Assembly: GCA_028532985.1 (NCBI GenBank) | Contig: JANCIK010000001.1 | Span: forward strand, 1,860,001-1,924,000 | Length of the DNA stretch: 64,000 nucleotides | DNA from: Stropharia rugosoannulata | Taxonomy: Eukaryota; Basidiomycota; Agaricomycetes; Agaricales; Strophariaceae | Reading direction: 5' to 3' | In this document: positions 12,934 to 24,920 of the stretch, piece after piece | Layout of the letters: every line of letters starts with the position of its first letter | How positions within the stretch are numbered: position 1 is the first letter of the stretch | The notes under the pieces: generated by a model | Databases searched by the model: none | What the model saw: the letters and a program-made list of their open reading frames with translations, nothing else | What the model was told of the DNA's origin: nothing | Program-made: the position numbers and the translations under genes

Positions 12934-13947
12934 GGGGGTTTGGAAGCAAGTAGGGGAGTCACAGCTTCCGATCGGCACTTCGCAATGCTTGTCCCAACAG
13001 GTCTGCCGTGTCATATTACGTAATGCTCGGCTCTCGAGTCAACTTAAAGCGCCGCTTAAACTAAATCCCGTCTTAAAAATTGTTTCGCTCCAACGCCTTT
13101 TTTTTATACACCGTGCTGTCCAAAGAATCGCTATCGCAGCTTGCATTACAGGAGGTTCATCCTTCCATATTCCGCTGTGGGGAAAGTCCCCGGAGATACA
13201 GAGTATACCCCCGACCATTCTATGGAAAGCGACCGGCTTCAAGCACGACGGTACTGGTTGGGGGTGGGGGGAATGTTTTGCCCGAATAGATCTTTGAATC
13301 TCTTTGGGCTCCATCCCATCCGCTCTGTGGCTCTTCTTGAGGGTCTGGCTCCTACAAAGGCACTTGTCTGCGAAGATACGAGCAGGCGGGTTGCTTGGAG
13401 TTGGGTCCTGAAGGAAGCCCTTCGTTGCTCATAGACACAGTTATGCGATTGACAGTTTCTTATGAAACCGTCAACTCAATGGGGCTCACTCTTGGTCAGC
13501 ACACCATTTTTTTCTCTCTCTTGGAACCTCGCTGTTCTTTATCGCCATCTTGATTGAATTATTATGATTCCGGGTGAGTTATTTTCTTATTTTCACTTTT
13601 ATTCTATGATGTGTTGGCTCTTTTGAATTTCTTCATGGTGAATACCCTTGGTCAATGTACCGTTGGGGCGAGCTCCAGAATTTGACACCCCTGATTCTTT
13701 ATACATTTACACACTGTCTTTTGGCTATATTCTAACTCGATCTTGTCAGGCTATTTCACCGCTTATGAAAGAATGGACGTTCGATAGTTTTATGTGTACT
13801 CCAAAATTGTTGTTCAGTTTGACTATAAATATTTTTTTGCACTTAAGTAATGGAAGCTGCAAGTTTGTCAGCTGGTCCACCATTGTTATCTAGATTCAAC
13901 TGCTATAGGCTGTTCAGTGGTATACAGAGTTAACAATATACATTCTC
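12934..13947. other. Intergenic; CT-rich leader-like segment near 13500-13570
   Basis: No supported gene. A pyrimidine-rich stretch at 13507-13560 precedes an ATG and a consensus GTGAGT donor at about 13575, and a good branch/acceptor pair occurs near 13730-13750. This would be compatible with a very short or non-coding spliced transcript. The only peptide it gives is about 15 residues. Confidence 0.4.
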
Positions 13948-16369
13948 TTAAAGTTTAGATCGTATAATGTCGTCGGCAGGGTCTCGACCAGCAAGTTCGC
14001 CTTTTGACCTCTCCCGGAGTTCTCGACGGAGAATTTTGCCAGCAGCACTACTGGAAGTTAGAACGAACAATGAGAATACGAAAATGACCTACCTCTTAGG
14101 TATGGCGTCGATAACCATAACACCTGCGAAATGAGAGAATTTCAATAACCAGTCTATGCCAAGTGCGATATTTGCGTACCTCCCCTCAGGTATTTGTGTC
14201 GAGCGACTTTGGTCTGTATCCATGTCCTTATGCTTTCAGCAAACGCTGTTCTCTCACTATCGGTCTTCAGTGTCCCAGGGTTTGCATGTACGATATACGC
14301 TCTGAAATTCAAGGGTATTGATCAGAAGCAGTTTGACATATTGACTACTGCGGTCATGCCTTGGTAGTTCTGTGGCCTCTTTGGCACTATCGACGCCAAT
14401 CACAGCTGCATCTGCTATGTCGGGATGCGTCAGCAGAACACCTTCCAGTTCGGCAGGGGGAACTGAAATAAAAAGATTAGCGCTAGTAAACGGCTAAAAG
14501 TAAGTACTCGTGGCTTGGTAATCACCTTGGAAGCCCTTGTATTTAATCAGCTCCTTCCGACGGTCAACAATATAGTAGAACCCGTCGGCGTCCCTGGTAC
14601 CAATGTCCCCTGTTTTAAACCAGCCGTCTGTTGTTATCGACTCTTTCGTTGCCTTTGGGTTATTAAGGTAGCCCTGTACAAATGGGAAAAGTCGGTTTGA
14701 CAACTAAACATCTAAATATCGAGTCTTTTACCTTCATTATTGTTGGACCACGAATCCAGAGCTCCCCGCGCTCTCCTTCGGCAGCGTCTTGCAGACCTTC
14801 ACCATCGCCATCGACTACCAAGCGGATTTCCAGATGCGGGAGCTGCAACCCAATGCTGCCTATCTTATCAGCTCCTCTTGACGGAGGAACAAGGTGGGTT
14901 GTAGGCGAAGTCTCAGTAAGGCCATATCCTATACGAGGAGTCAAATGAATAATTAACAACCGTGTCGTATAAATTGTGACCAACCTTGAAGTATCTTTAA
15001 AGGGTCCTTTCTATCACCCTTGGCCTGCAATCTATTTATGACGGCGTGCGTCAGTTCACGCCCTAAAGGCGCAGCGCCAGAGATCAGGATATCCAGAGTC
15101 GACAGATTATACTTATCAACAGCTAAGAGAGCTCAGTCATGTCTGTTACAGAGTCAGTGACCTTGTAGTACTTACCAGGATGACGCGACAACACAACGAG
15201 AACGGGGGGCACAACTAATGAAATTGTGACTTTGTACTTTTCAACGTATGCACAGAAATTCTCTGGATCGAAATGTGACATCATAACCACGGGGACACCG
15301 ACTGTCAAGGGCCAGTGCAGCAGTTTAACAGCGCCTATGAGATTCGTCAGTATTTTACTGATGTAGGCTTTTGTTGCTGCGTCGCACCGTAAATGTGATA
15401 TAGTGGCAGCAGTCCGAGCATTATATCTTTGTGGGTGTCCAGCTGAGTCGCCGAACTTACCAAACTCAACACAGAGGTAATATTTCTATGAGTAGTCTGG
15501 AAAGTAGTTTTGAACGTCAGCGTCCCGGACAAGTATAGATATGATTACCTCCACCCCTTTGGGTTTTCCTGTTGTACCTGAAGAAGCCATTAATCATAGG
15601 CGGGGGCGCTGGCTATAAATAGACGTACCTGAGCTATAGCAGAGGTACAGAGTCTCACTTGACAGCCCAGGTCCCTCATACTTCTCTTCTTCTTTGAGAG
15701 TGCCCAGACCAAGCAAAGCGGTCGCACTCTTCAAGTCTGCAGTGTCAGGCTTACGAGGCACAGAGGCGCCACCGGCCCAACGAAGGTCATGATCAAGAAC
15801 GAAAACACGCCTATCCGCTTCGGTCGTGCTGAACCCGACATCTTTCAGCATCTGCCGCACGGTACCGACCCCGGCTTCACTGGTTAATATCACCTTTGCG
15901 CCGCTATCGGTGTACTGGAATGCGAGCTCGCGCGCGTTGTATGCATGGTTCGCGAGCGTGCAACGCAGTCCGGCGGCAACTGAGAAGCGGCAGCGCGCCC
16001 GGCGTTCATATCAGCGCCTGAAATGAATGCAACGCGCGACCGGAGAAACATGTACGCACCTGATCCGAATACAGCGACGGGCCACCAGAGGGAGTTGGGA
16101 GAGTAAATCATAATTGTATTACCGCGCTTGGCGAGGTGGGATGTGTCTGGGTGGTGCTTGAGGCCGTACGCGAACGAAAGAGCGAGCGTCTTCAGTTGGC
16201 CACGGGTCAGTGTCGTACCGGTAGCTGCATCGATGAATGCAGGCGTCGAGCTTGGATATCCTCCGACGGCATTTGGGTCCCCACTTATCGATGAGAACAG
16301 GTGTGTGAAGACAGACCGGTGGACGAGCGGTGGTGTGGGGAGTTGGGAAATGTATATCTTCGGCGCCAT
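13948..16369 (-). CDS. Peroxisomal AMP-dependent acyl-CoA synthetase / 4-coumarate-CoA ligase-like
   Basis: Twelve exons from the ATG at 16369 to the TAA at 13948 splice to 599 aa, within the usual length of this ANL-superfamily group. Visible signatures are the P-loop-like [12 protein letters not shown], the LPLYHIYG region, GYGLTETSP (adenylate binding), [22 protein letters not shown] (hinge) and the C-terminal catalytic lysine motif [11 protein letters not shown]. The enzyme activates a carboxylic acid to acyl-AMP and then the CoA thioester. The substrate could be a fatty acid or a phenylpropanoid acid. The final residues RSKL end in SKL, a canonical PTS1 peroxisomal import signal. One intron (14302-14359) appears to use a GC donor (AAG|GCATGA), the only way to keep the conserved frame. 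Exon 4 reads in frame through an internal GTAAGT. Confidence 0.92.
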
Positions 16370-18005
16370 GAGGGAGGGAGAGGAAAGGGAATAATCAGGG
16401 GAGGTCCGGGCGGAAAACGTTTATTATATAGTGCAGCTTTTATGGAAGAATATTTGAACGTCGTTGAATACCTTCCCCACCCTGTGCCCGTAGGTATGGA
16501 TTAGCCCTTCGGTCCGATTGATTGCCGAATGCTGCTCCCGTTTTAGACTGGTATTGAAGGACTATCACTCCAGACACACGCGTTCAATGAAAAACTCTGT
16601 AACATTCAGGAGTCAATCAAGACTCTTTACTTTCCAGGTTCGACCTTTTCCCGCAAGGGACATTGGCATTCGAGGGTGTGTAGCATAAGCTTTCGCAAGC
16701 GTCATCTAATTTCAGAAGTAAATATTGGTCCATGGCAATCGGGTGCAGCTCAGCATCTCCGCAGGCGGCAAGGTACATTCCTGTTAGCCACAGAAGTCAT
16801 GAGATCTGGTCATTGCCGACGAATGCCGTTGCGCCACACTGCCCGCCTGCGCCTGCAATACCTGCATAATCCTACTCGAAATATTGGCATAAGGCAGATG
16901 ATTGGAGATGCGTTTTACTAAGGCATAGTGCTGTAGAAATAACAACTCATACGTACCGGAAGCGCCGCAAATTTAATGAATCAGAGGAAGAAGTACACAG
17001 CAATATTGCATTGGATATACACATTTTCGAAAACTTCCCATTTGCTTCTGGACAAATCATATGACGTCGTTGGTCAACTAAGATCCAAGCCAGGAACCAT
17101 TAGCGTCGAAACGAACTGTTTGAACAACAAGTTGGGAGGATATGGATGTATTTTTGAAGGCGGAGAGTTTGTGACATTTATTTTAGATAGCGCTCAAAAA
17201 TAAATATATGCTGGTAGTGGCTCTGCACATTTTAACCAATGGAAGGGGTGAAGGATAGGGCAGGGCATAGTTCGCGTCGACCTCTTGGCTGGAGCGCGCA
17301 GTGGTCGCCCTGTTAGCGGTTGAACGATTATCAGATAATCTGGCAACGACGACTGATAAGATCAAAAAATACATTTAATCTGATAAACAACGCGGATCTA
17401 GTGAGGTATACATGAGCGAGCGAGGTCGTCCGACGCGCGGACGAGCGTTCCAAGAACGTCGAGAAAAAGTCTTCAGGGATACATAGTGCGGACTGAGCAT
17501 GCGGATGCGTGCGAGGTTGCGCAGGGTGCTAAATTTACTCAGAAAGGGTGTCTTCAGGTGTCTTCCTCGCTCGACGACTCGGCGCTGATATGGTCGAAAG
17601 TGGTCCGCTTACTCCGATGGTACGCGCGGTGCATACATAGGATCAAGCGGCATCCCTGATAGCGTGCGGGTAAATAGAGCGAAGACAAGGCATAATAAGA
17701 ATGCAAGTAAACGTACTGAAACCGATAGGCCGGTTGTTACAATCCTGCACGGCCAAGTCCTCAACACCTTTTTTACAGATTGTAAGTAAATATAGGTGTA
17801 CTCACGGGAATAGGCTTGAAGAAACGTCTATGCTATAGAGGGCCAGTGCGGGAGAGACTAGACCCACTGCAAAGGAGGGTCAGCTAACTTCCATACGGGA
17901 TAGAAGCCAACTGACATATCCAAACTACCGCAGGCTCAATACCGTGGTCAAGCAAGCGCACCCTCACTGGTGTACGCTGTCTCCTTGATAGCTGTTCGCC
18001 TTTCC
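16370..18005. other. Long intergenic region, no gene seen
   Basis: About 1.6 kb without a supportable gene. Frames are short, differ in composition and lack motifs or splice support. The left end is the promoter of the acyl-CoA ligase. The right part has the 3' flank of the DUF6533-like gene. Confidence 0.5.
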
Positions 18006-18820
18006 TTATGAGCAAGGCTGTGATAACCTGTATAATTGTTTCTCCCGAGCTGTATGCCACCACGGATGATCAGTAATTGAAGCGACATTCTGTAAGCCGT
18101 AAACGCACGCGAAGGTTAGCATTATTGCGAACAATGGCACGTCAGAGTAGATGCTCGCAAAGTCGGCTTTTATTGCGGCCAAGTAAAAGCTTGACAGAAG
18201 GTAGATATCAAGGCCTAACCTGATGGTCCCCAGCAGCAAAAGCACATAGAACATTTTGCGGTCACCACCGAAGAGAAGATACACTAAAGAAGTTAGAGAT
18301 TAGTGAAAACGAAGTAATGCTAAATACTGTCGTTACAAACCTCGCTTAAAGAGTGCAAAATCTACGCCCCAGAGGAGCGTCTGGACTGCAATGCCTTTGT
18401 AGGTGATCCACATCGCTATACACTGTACTGTACGTAGGGATGGTGCAACGTTCTCGAGAACATCTCCGTATAAGAATTGTTGCCTGGAAAGAGTATGAAC
18501 AGATGCAATAACGCGGTCGTGTGATTGGATAGGACAATGTACCCGTGTAGAACGAAGATGTAATATCGGCTGAAGAAGTAGAGAGCTTTCATGACAGTAA
18601 ACTTTGCTCTGATGTGTTTTATTCAGTCAAGAGGGGTGTATCTAGCAGATAAAACCCAGACGTACGACCACATGTACTTCACTTCTTCAGGCAGGCAGGT
18701 GAAAAGCTCCCAAACGTTTATCATTGCAGTGATACCTGGAGTTTACAGGGGTTGAGCTAGAGGAAGGCGGGAATGTAACGAGCGGGATTGCTGACATGTA
18801 GCAGTACGAGTTATGGTTAA
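18006..18820 (-). CDS. DUF6533-like multi-pass membrane protein, copy A (possibly truncated)
   Basis: Exon pieces on the minus strand carry the features of the agaricomycete DUF6533-type membrane proteins. An N-terminal SYCYMSAIPLV segment comes first, then LFTCLPEEVKYMWSY, then FTVMKALYFFSRYYIFVLH, then a TQ/VQTLLWGVDF membrane helix, LFGGDRKMFYVLLLLG and a further hydrophobic helix (LFAIMLTFACVYGLQN). The pieces are separated by short intron-like gaps. I could not fix every exon junction, so the ends are approximate. Compared with the homologues at 51.5 and 54.3 kb, the region after the fifth helix is missing or scrambled, so this copy may be shortened or decaying. The function of the family is unknown. 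Location in a membrane is inferred from the helices. Confidence 0.5.
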
Positions 18821-19803
18821 CATTACCAAAAACCTGTTTTACAGCTCTGCGGATTCCTTCGGGGAGCGGGAGTTTGTTCCGTATGATGATGTCAAGCTGT
18901 CACCAGTACATGGTGCACCTTGAATAACGAAGAGGGATGGAGGATAAAGAGTGAGCAATATTGAGACAATATGAATGTTATGTGAGAGCTTTGAGCGAGT
19001 GGAGCGGAAGGGGTAGGGCCGTGCGCGGGGCGCCCGAGTGAACGAGGTTATATATGCGTACGAGGAGCTTGGCGACACACCTACCGCGTATTTACGTCGA
19101 TCCTGACCAGATATTACGAAGAATACGAGGTGCCTTAGTCCAATGATCGCGAAAAAGTTTGAATAGTATCAACCCTTGATGTATTGCCACTCGCAGTCTG
19201 CAGATGGGAAGGAAATGTCAACTGCAGCGCGTTAACGTCATCCATAGCAACTTGTTGCATTGAATTGTTGAGAGGACAAGTCCGAGTGTCGCGTTAACGT
19301 TGCTGAGACCATAAAAGGAGGCTTGATATTGAGTCTGCCTGAGAGCTTATAGTGCCAGATGGGTACCACTTGCCAGGGTACCACTCTCGCCACTGGCCAA
19401 AAATACATCGGCAAAATGGCGACCGACTCCGTATGCGCCATCGAAACCTCGTAATTAGGGTGAGGCAGTAATACCTGTTGTCTTAGGTGATACGTTAGCA
19501 TATTTGCAGTCACAAAGGGTATTGCAGCAGTGTTCAAACGCATGAGGGCAGAACCTCGGCGATAGTTGAGGACAATGGTGGTGGTTCAGCGCAAGTGGGC
19601 GCTTCGGTTCCGCTTTGGGAAATGAGTTTGGCCGCGTGGCCGATGGCAAACATACTTGACAACACTGCCACTCTGATTCGTCTTCTTTCACCCCCACCAC
19701 CCACCATCCATACCTCTCAACTATCTCTGCCTTCTTCCTCTGATTTTCACGTTTTACGACCCAAGGCAGAAAAAGCCACAACTCATATCCAAAACTCTCC
19801 AAA
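18821..19803. other. Intergenic, shared divergent promoter region
   Basis: This lies between the minus-strand DUF6533-like gene and the plus-strand Aly/REF-like gene. No supported coding segment is present. A pyrimidine-rich stretch at about 19677-19750 fits the leader of the downstream RNA-binding protein gene. Confidence 0.5.
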
Positions 19804-20769
19804 ATGGCTTCTCTGCTAGAACGCATGAACATGGCGCCCGCGCTTGGGCCCGTCCGCTCCAAATCCCACTCAAACCGGGGCACAGGAGCCCCTTACGTGC
19901 GTCGCCTCATTTTGCGGCCCAGCTCGAGCCCCGTCTGAAATCACCCCATACACCACCACAGAACCGTGCACAACGCACTCCAAAGGGCAACGTCGACGCA
20001 CAGTGGTCGCACGATTTGTACGAGACGCATAACTCGCTCTCTGCGCGCCTCAATATCACCCCCGCAGCACCCCGCGCGGCGCTCAACCCCATAGCGCAGA
20101 AGGCTATCCGTGCGGCGACGACGCCCGCACGGGGAGACGCATCGCTCGCGATTAAGGGCGCGGGCACGCAGGGCGGCAATGTCGTTGAGGTGTCCGGGCT
20201 CGTTGCGGGCACGACGCCGGAGGACGTAGCTGCCATTTTCAAGCGTTGCGGGCAGGTCGTCGACCAGAAGTCGGTGTCAACCGTGAAGGACGAACCGCGA
20301 ATCCGCATATCATTCAAGACGGCCTCATCAGCAGCCGCAGCAGTGCAGAAGTTCGACAAGCAACCGGCAGACGGGAAGATACTGTCTGTGAGGATTGTGG
20401 GCACGTCGGCTGCGGGAACATCGCTGGGTGGGCGGCTGGGCGGTGTGGATGGGCTGGGGCTGGTTCGGGAAGAGGGCAGTGTAGACATACTGATGGATGC
20501 TGGGGAGGAAAGCGGCTCGTGAGTGTTAAATTTGGACTGTCGGGTCTGATGTTGATGTTTTGTCTGTTCGTAGGAAAATGCGCTCTGATTCACTGCTCAA
20601 AGCAGACCCGCGGGCGCATGTCCTGCTAGCACCCCCGGGTGCCGACCCGAGGGACTATGTGCCCTCGACCGAGGGTCGTGGCGGTCGGCGAGGCGGTGGC
20701 CGCCGGGGTGGTGGTGGGGGCAGGCGAGGCAGACGTGGCGGCAACGGAGGTCGGATGGACCTCGACTGA
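19804..20769 (+). CDS. Aly/REF (Yra1)-type RNA-binding export adaptor
   Basis: Exons 19804-19896, 19962-20518 and 20574-20769 give 281 aa. A short N-terminal basic motif is followed by an RRM whose core is visible as VVEVSGLVAGTTPEDVAAIF, a second strand around PRIRISFKTASSAAAAVQKF, and KILSVRIVG. A Gly/Arg-rich tail (RGG-type, GRRGGGGGRRGRRGG) closes the protein, which ends MDLD. This order (N-terminal basic segment, single RRM, RGG tail) is that of Aly/REF/Yra1 mRNA export adaptors of the TREX complex, which bind UAP56 and hand mRNA to the export receptor. RNP1 is degenerate, as often in Aly-type RRMs. Another RRM/RGG protein cannot be excluded. Nuclear location is inferred. Confidence 0.75.
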
Positions 20770-21239
20770 TTTTTGGCCTGCCCATTGACGGACCGTTTTT
20801 GTTGTTGTTATTCGTGTGTATCCTTCTACTCGCCTATTTCTTAATGTCGCTTTGTCGAATTTATGAGAGCTTCATGTCCTATACAATCAATTCCTACTCT
20901 TACTGTTCTCATTCTGGCCGTATGTTTTTTTATTCTCGCTTTCGCCTTTGATACATGTAGGGACTGAGATGACTGTACAAACGAAACCCCGCCCCCGCAT
21001 ACAATATACAGTGAGTTGTAATGCGTTGAGTCAGGAGGCGGGTGATGATCATATTGTGACACTGTCCAAAGCGTGATCAGCGGCGCTGTGCCTTTTTTCG
21101 GTACTGGGTTTGGATCAAAGTTTGGTTCACGCGTTCACCTTGCGCTTGACGTACTCCTCCGTCTGCACCCCTTCCCACCTCCCTGCCAGCAGCAGCGACA
21201 CACCACCCGACTCACCCACCCAAACAATCTCACCACATC
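20770..21239. other. Intergenic, 3' UTR and cornichon promoter
   Basis: No coding signal. A C-rich, CACC-repeated stretch just before 21240 is the leader of the first cornichon gene. Confidence 0.5.
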
Positions 21240-21946
21240 ATGTCTGGTATGTCCCCCGTCCCCTGCGCCTGCGGCGTCGCTCCACACACGACCTTGCTCA
21301 CCGCGCCCCAGGCTGGCTCTTCCTGTTTGCTGTGCTGTACGCAGCCGCGCTGCTCTTCGGGATGGTGTTCTTCGTGAGTCCCCTGCGCACTGCCATGCTG
21401 CGTAGCACATCCCGCTCACGCCGCATGCCGGCCAGATCATCATGTACTCGGACCTCGAGAGCGACTACATCAACCCCATTGACTTCTGTAACAAGCTGAA
21501 CCAGGTGCGTTATGGCGCCCCGCGCCAGCCAGGCCCCCTTTCTGACCCACCCCGCAGTTCGTCCTGCCGGAATACGGCGCGCATGCGTTGCTGACGCTGC
21601 TCTTCCTGTTGACGGGCAACTGGTCTGCGTTCCTGTTCAACGTGCCCCTGCTTGGGTGGAACATTAACAAGTGCGTCTTTCTCTCGGGATACTAGACAAC
21701 CGGACTGACGTAGGCGTAGGGTGTACAACAAGCAGCATATGTACGATGCGACAGAGATCTTCCGCACGCTGCCGCAGCACCAGAAGGAGTCGTACTTCAA
21801 GATTGCGTTCTACCTCTTGTCGTTCTTCTACTACTTGTACAGGTGCGCTTGTCTTTTACTTCTCATACTCAAAGGAAAGGTCTGTGTCTGACGCTTTGTG
21901 CAAATACAGGATGATCGTTGCGTTCATTGCCGAGGGCGAGGCATAA
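21240..21946 (+). CDS. Cornichon/Erv14 family ER cargo receptor, copy 1
   Basis: Six exons (21240-21246, 21312-21373, 21436-21504, 21558-21670, 21720-21842, 21910-21946) give 136 aa, the normal Erv14 length. The protein reads [19 protein letters not shown], then the conserved FFIIMYSDLESDYINPIDFC loop, NKLNQFVLPEYGAH, a second hydrophobic segment, [16 protein letters not shown] and [20 protein letters not shown]. This family comprises COPII cargo receptors that carry transmembrane secretory proteins out of the ER. The first exon encodes only two codons plus one base. The tandem neighbour at 22561 has the same intron positions and phases. The higher similarity to the general cornichon consensus suggests this copy keeps the ancestral role, but that is inference. 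Confidence 0.93.
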
Positions 21947-22560
21947 GGCACTCACCGGCTGGCAGCGCTGGTCTGTAACTGGTGACACGATACGACACGA
22001 TGCCGGGCTATACCCATGAACTTGAGTGACGCGGGATGGGATGGATGATGGACTGGCACCGCTTTCTGCTGCTACTGCTACTGCTCGTACTAATGCTGCT
22101 TGGAGACTGGACGGTGGAGTGGGTGATGTATCTATCAATGTCATTTTCCTGATTCCCCTACGTTCGTAACCTTTGGCTGCCGGGTAATCGACTTTCCGAG
22201 GTGGTTTCAACTGTACAGTGTATCGTATCGTCCTCTTATGTCTGTCAAAAATACGTACTTAGATTTTTTCTTCTCTTTCTTGTTCTATGTATCGATGTGA
22301 AATTGGCTCGTTTATTTTTGACTGCTGTGGCGTGCATGTACGGGCACGGGCACGTCAAACGAGACCGGGGCCCGGCCTCCTGGGCGAGTCGCGAATAAGC
22401 GTCATCGAAAACAGATTCAGGCAGCAATGCGTGTCATGTCACGTGATTTAGTGCGGCTGGCAATGGCAGCGCTGACGCCACGAGCGGGTGCGCATCGATT
22501 TCTACACCCTCCTTCCCCGACCGACCCCCACCCCCTGTACCCCCCTACCCTCTTCTTATC
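21947..22560. other. Intergenic between the two cornichon paralogues
   Basis: No gene seen. The last ~60 bp before 22561 are C-rich (CCGACCCCCACCCCC type), resembling the leader of copy 1. Confidence 0.5.
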
Positions 22561-23981
22561 ATGGGCGGCGCTGGTACGTGCTTTCGCTTATCCCCGTGCT
22601 TGACGAGAGCTGACGAGAACCTTTCCCCCCCCGTTCCTCTCCTTCCTCTACGTTTCTTCATTTTTGGAATTGCGCTTTGCCCCTGCTGGAATTTTTGGAC
22701 CATTCAATTGCCATTTCCCCCTTTCTGGGTCCATAATCAATATCAAATTGTCGGTGTGGGTGCTTGGTGGTGTTGTTGGGCCGCTCTGCTTTTGTTGTGT
22801 TATGTCGTGCGCCCCTCCCCACCCCGCTCGACGTTCGACGTGACTCTGGCCGACGCGGTGCATGATGCATGTACGTTGACGTCGTGCTTGTGAACACCTG
22901 CCCTCGCGCTGCGCCGACGCCAACTACCGCCCCCTCGCGCCCAATCCTCGCCCATGGCACTCGCTCTACTCCACGAACACGGATAACGGATACAAATACG
23001 CCGCGCACAGGCTGGCTGTTCCTCTTCGCGGTCCTCATGGCCGCCGGGCTGCTGTTCTGCATGGTCTTCTTCGTGCGTAGCCTTCCCCCTTTCTCCTTCG
23101 CTTCTCTTCCTGCTCGTCGTGTCACTATGACGCCGTTCGCGCGGCCATGGCATCAGTGCATCTGCTGTGCTGTGCTGTGCCTTGCTTCTGGCTGCGCCCG
23201 CGGCGCAGGTGACGCCTCCACGGCACGGCACAGCACCCCGCGCCTCTGCGTGACCGTGCCTTCCTGACGGGCAGAAATACGGGAATTAGTGAATGGATGG
23301 TTGACTGACGAGTATGCTTTATTTGAATTGGTACAGATTATCATGTTCTCCGACCTCGAGTGCGACTACATCAACCCCATCGACCTGTGCAACAAGCTGA
23401 ACCAGGTGCGTTCTCTGTCTCGTGCTCATGCGCGTGCTCGGGTATGTGTGTGTGCTGATGTGTATGTATTCCCTCTATTCTTTATACTTCTACTCCTCTA
23501 CTCCGCGATGCATATTTCATTTGTGGGTCCGGGGGATATGTAGTTTGTACTGCCGGAACACGCTGCGCACGCGTTCTTGACGCTGCTCTTCTTGCTGAGC
23601 GGGCAATGGATCGCGTTTGCGCTCAACGCCCCGCTCGTCGCGTTCAACGCGAACAAGTGCGTTTTCCTTCCCTTGTGGTGCATATATTATCTGGCTGACA
23701 TGGGCGCTGCGCCTCTTCTTCCCTCCCCCCCTCGCCGTCGCTCTCGGTGTAAACTTTCAGAATCCGGAATAAGGCGCACATGTACGACGCGACGGAGATC
23801 TTCCGGGCGCTGGGCGGGCACAAGCAGGAGACGTTCATCAAGCTCGGGTTCTACCTCGTCTCGTTCTTCTACTACCTCTACCGGTGAGCCGCTGTGCCCT
23901 GCGCTTGTATCTCCCCGATGCTGATACGTGGTCTGTCTCTGCGCCAGGATGATTGTCGCGCTCATCGCGGAGAGCGAGTAG
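22561..23981 (+). CDS. Cornichon/Erv14 family ER cargo receptor, copy 2 (tandem paralogue)
   Basis: Exons 22561-22573, 23011-23072, 23337-23405, 23544-23656, 23761-23883 and 23948-23981 give 137 aa. Exons 2 to 5 have exactly the same lengths (62, 69, 113, 123 nt) as in copy 1, and all intron phases match. The protein keeps the [18 protein letters not shown] core and the [20 protein letters not shown]-terminus, but differs at many loop residues (for example [20 protein letters not shown]). The first intron is long (about 437 nt), so the ATG at 22561 is the least certain part. It is chosen because the short first exon and the following donor parallel copy 1. The role is presumably ER export of a subset of membrane cargo. 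Confidence 0.88.
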
Positions 23982-24920
23982 AGTAAAAGTGTGCTTACTG
24001 TGTATCGTGCGGAGGGGAGAGGCTATTAGTGAGGGTTCGTGTGCGTGTACTACGGCAGAAAAGGGCTGATAATGAAACGACGATTAACGACGTCTTGCAA
24101 TGATGTATACACAGACGGGGCAGGTGGCGGATGTGGCTATAGACTTTGTGTTATGTGTATCTACGCTTGCTTCATTCGACTAATATTGGGCTGTGCATGG
24201 GTATTTTATTTTTTATAGATGGGTTTGATTTGAGTTGAACTGAGGACTAGAGAAAGTGGATTGGATATATTCCAAGGTCTACAATACATACATACATACA
24301 TACGAGTCTAAAGTGCAGCAGACGAGAAGGGAAAGAAATGTCCGGAGCCACCGACCCATCCGCACCCCTGGAGCCCGTAGAGGCGGCGAGGGCGGACAGT
24401 GGTACTAAGACGCCCGGGGAAATTGCTCGGGGCACGACTTGACACTCGAACGGCTGCGTGGGACGCGCGAGCCATGAGCAACATGGGGAAGAGATAGTCG
24501 TGTCGCCGCACGAAGAGTTCACCGCGGGCGCGGCTGAGAGGTTTTTATTGAGGGCTTGTCCGTGGGAAGGTTAGGGCCGGTCGTTGGGTGGTAAATGGGG
24601 AAGTTTTTGGGGCACGTGCTGGATGGGCGTATGTAATACGCATGCCGTGCCGAAGAGAGCGCCATGGATTGAAAGTGCAGCGCGTGGGCGAGAGTCAGTC
24701 GGTGGGGGCTCGAAGCGGGAAGACGGCGGAACCCCCGTTGGGTATAGGTGTTGCCCATGTGCACCGGTGTGCCGCTGGACGCTGCCAGCGCGTGGGCTGG
24801 GTTCTTTTGCGTGGTTAGGTTGATGGACAAGGAGGAGGTTGATGGAGGAGGAAGGAAGACGGAGGAATGCATAAATAGGGGCCTGTTATCTCGAGCCGGG
24901 AGTCTAGCTCAACCCCCGTT
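23982..24920. other. Intergenic with CATA microsatellite
   Basis: A (CATA)n tract of about five units lies at 24284-24303. Minus-strand frames at 24247-24522 and 24519-24872 are open but low-complexity, with no splice support or motifs, and I do not call them genes. Confidence 0.5.

Noticed and set aside
12173..13314. Extended N-terminus or separate gene at 13039-13314 (-)
   Set aside because: No convincing acceptor or donor to link it to the 300-aa gene. Peptide without motifs.
13571..13793. Possible micro-gene: ATGATTCCGG then GTGAGT intron then a short exon
   Set aside because: Splice sites look good and a CT-rich leader precedes, but the product would be only about 15 residues (MIPGYFTAYERMDVR) and I recognise nothing like it.
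19455..19883. 142-codon minus-strand frame
   Set aside because: Overlaps the promoter and first exon of the Aly/REF gene. No motif.
24247..24872. Two overlapping minus-strand frames upstream of GlcNAc kinase
   Set aside because: Low-complexity, no splice sites joining them, no family signal.
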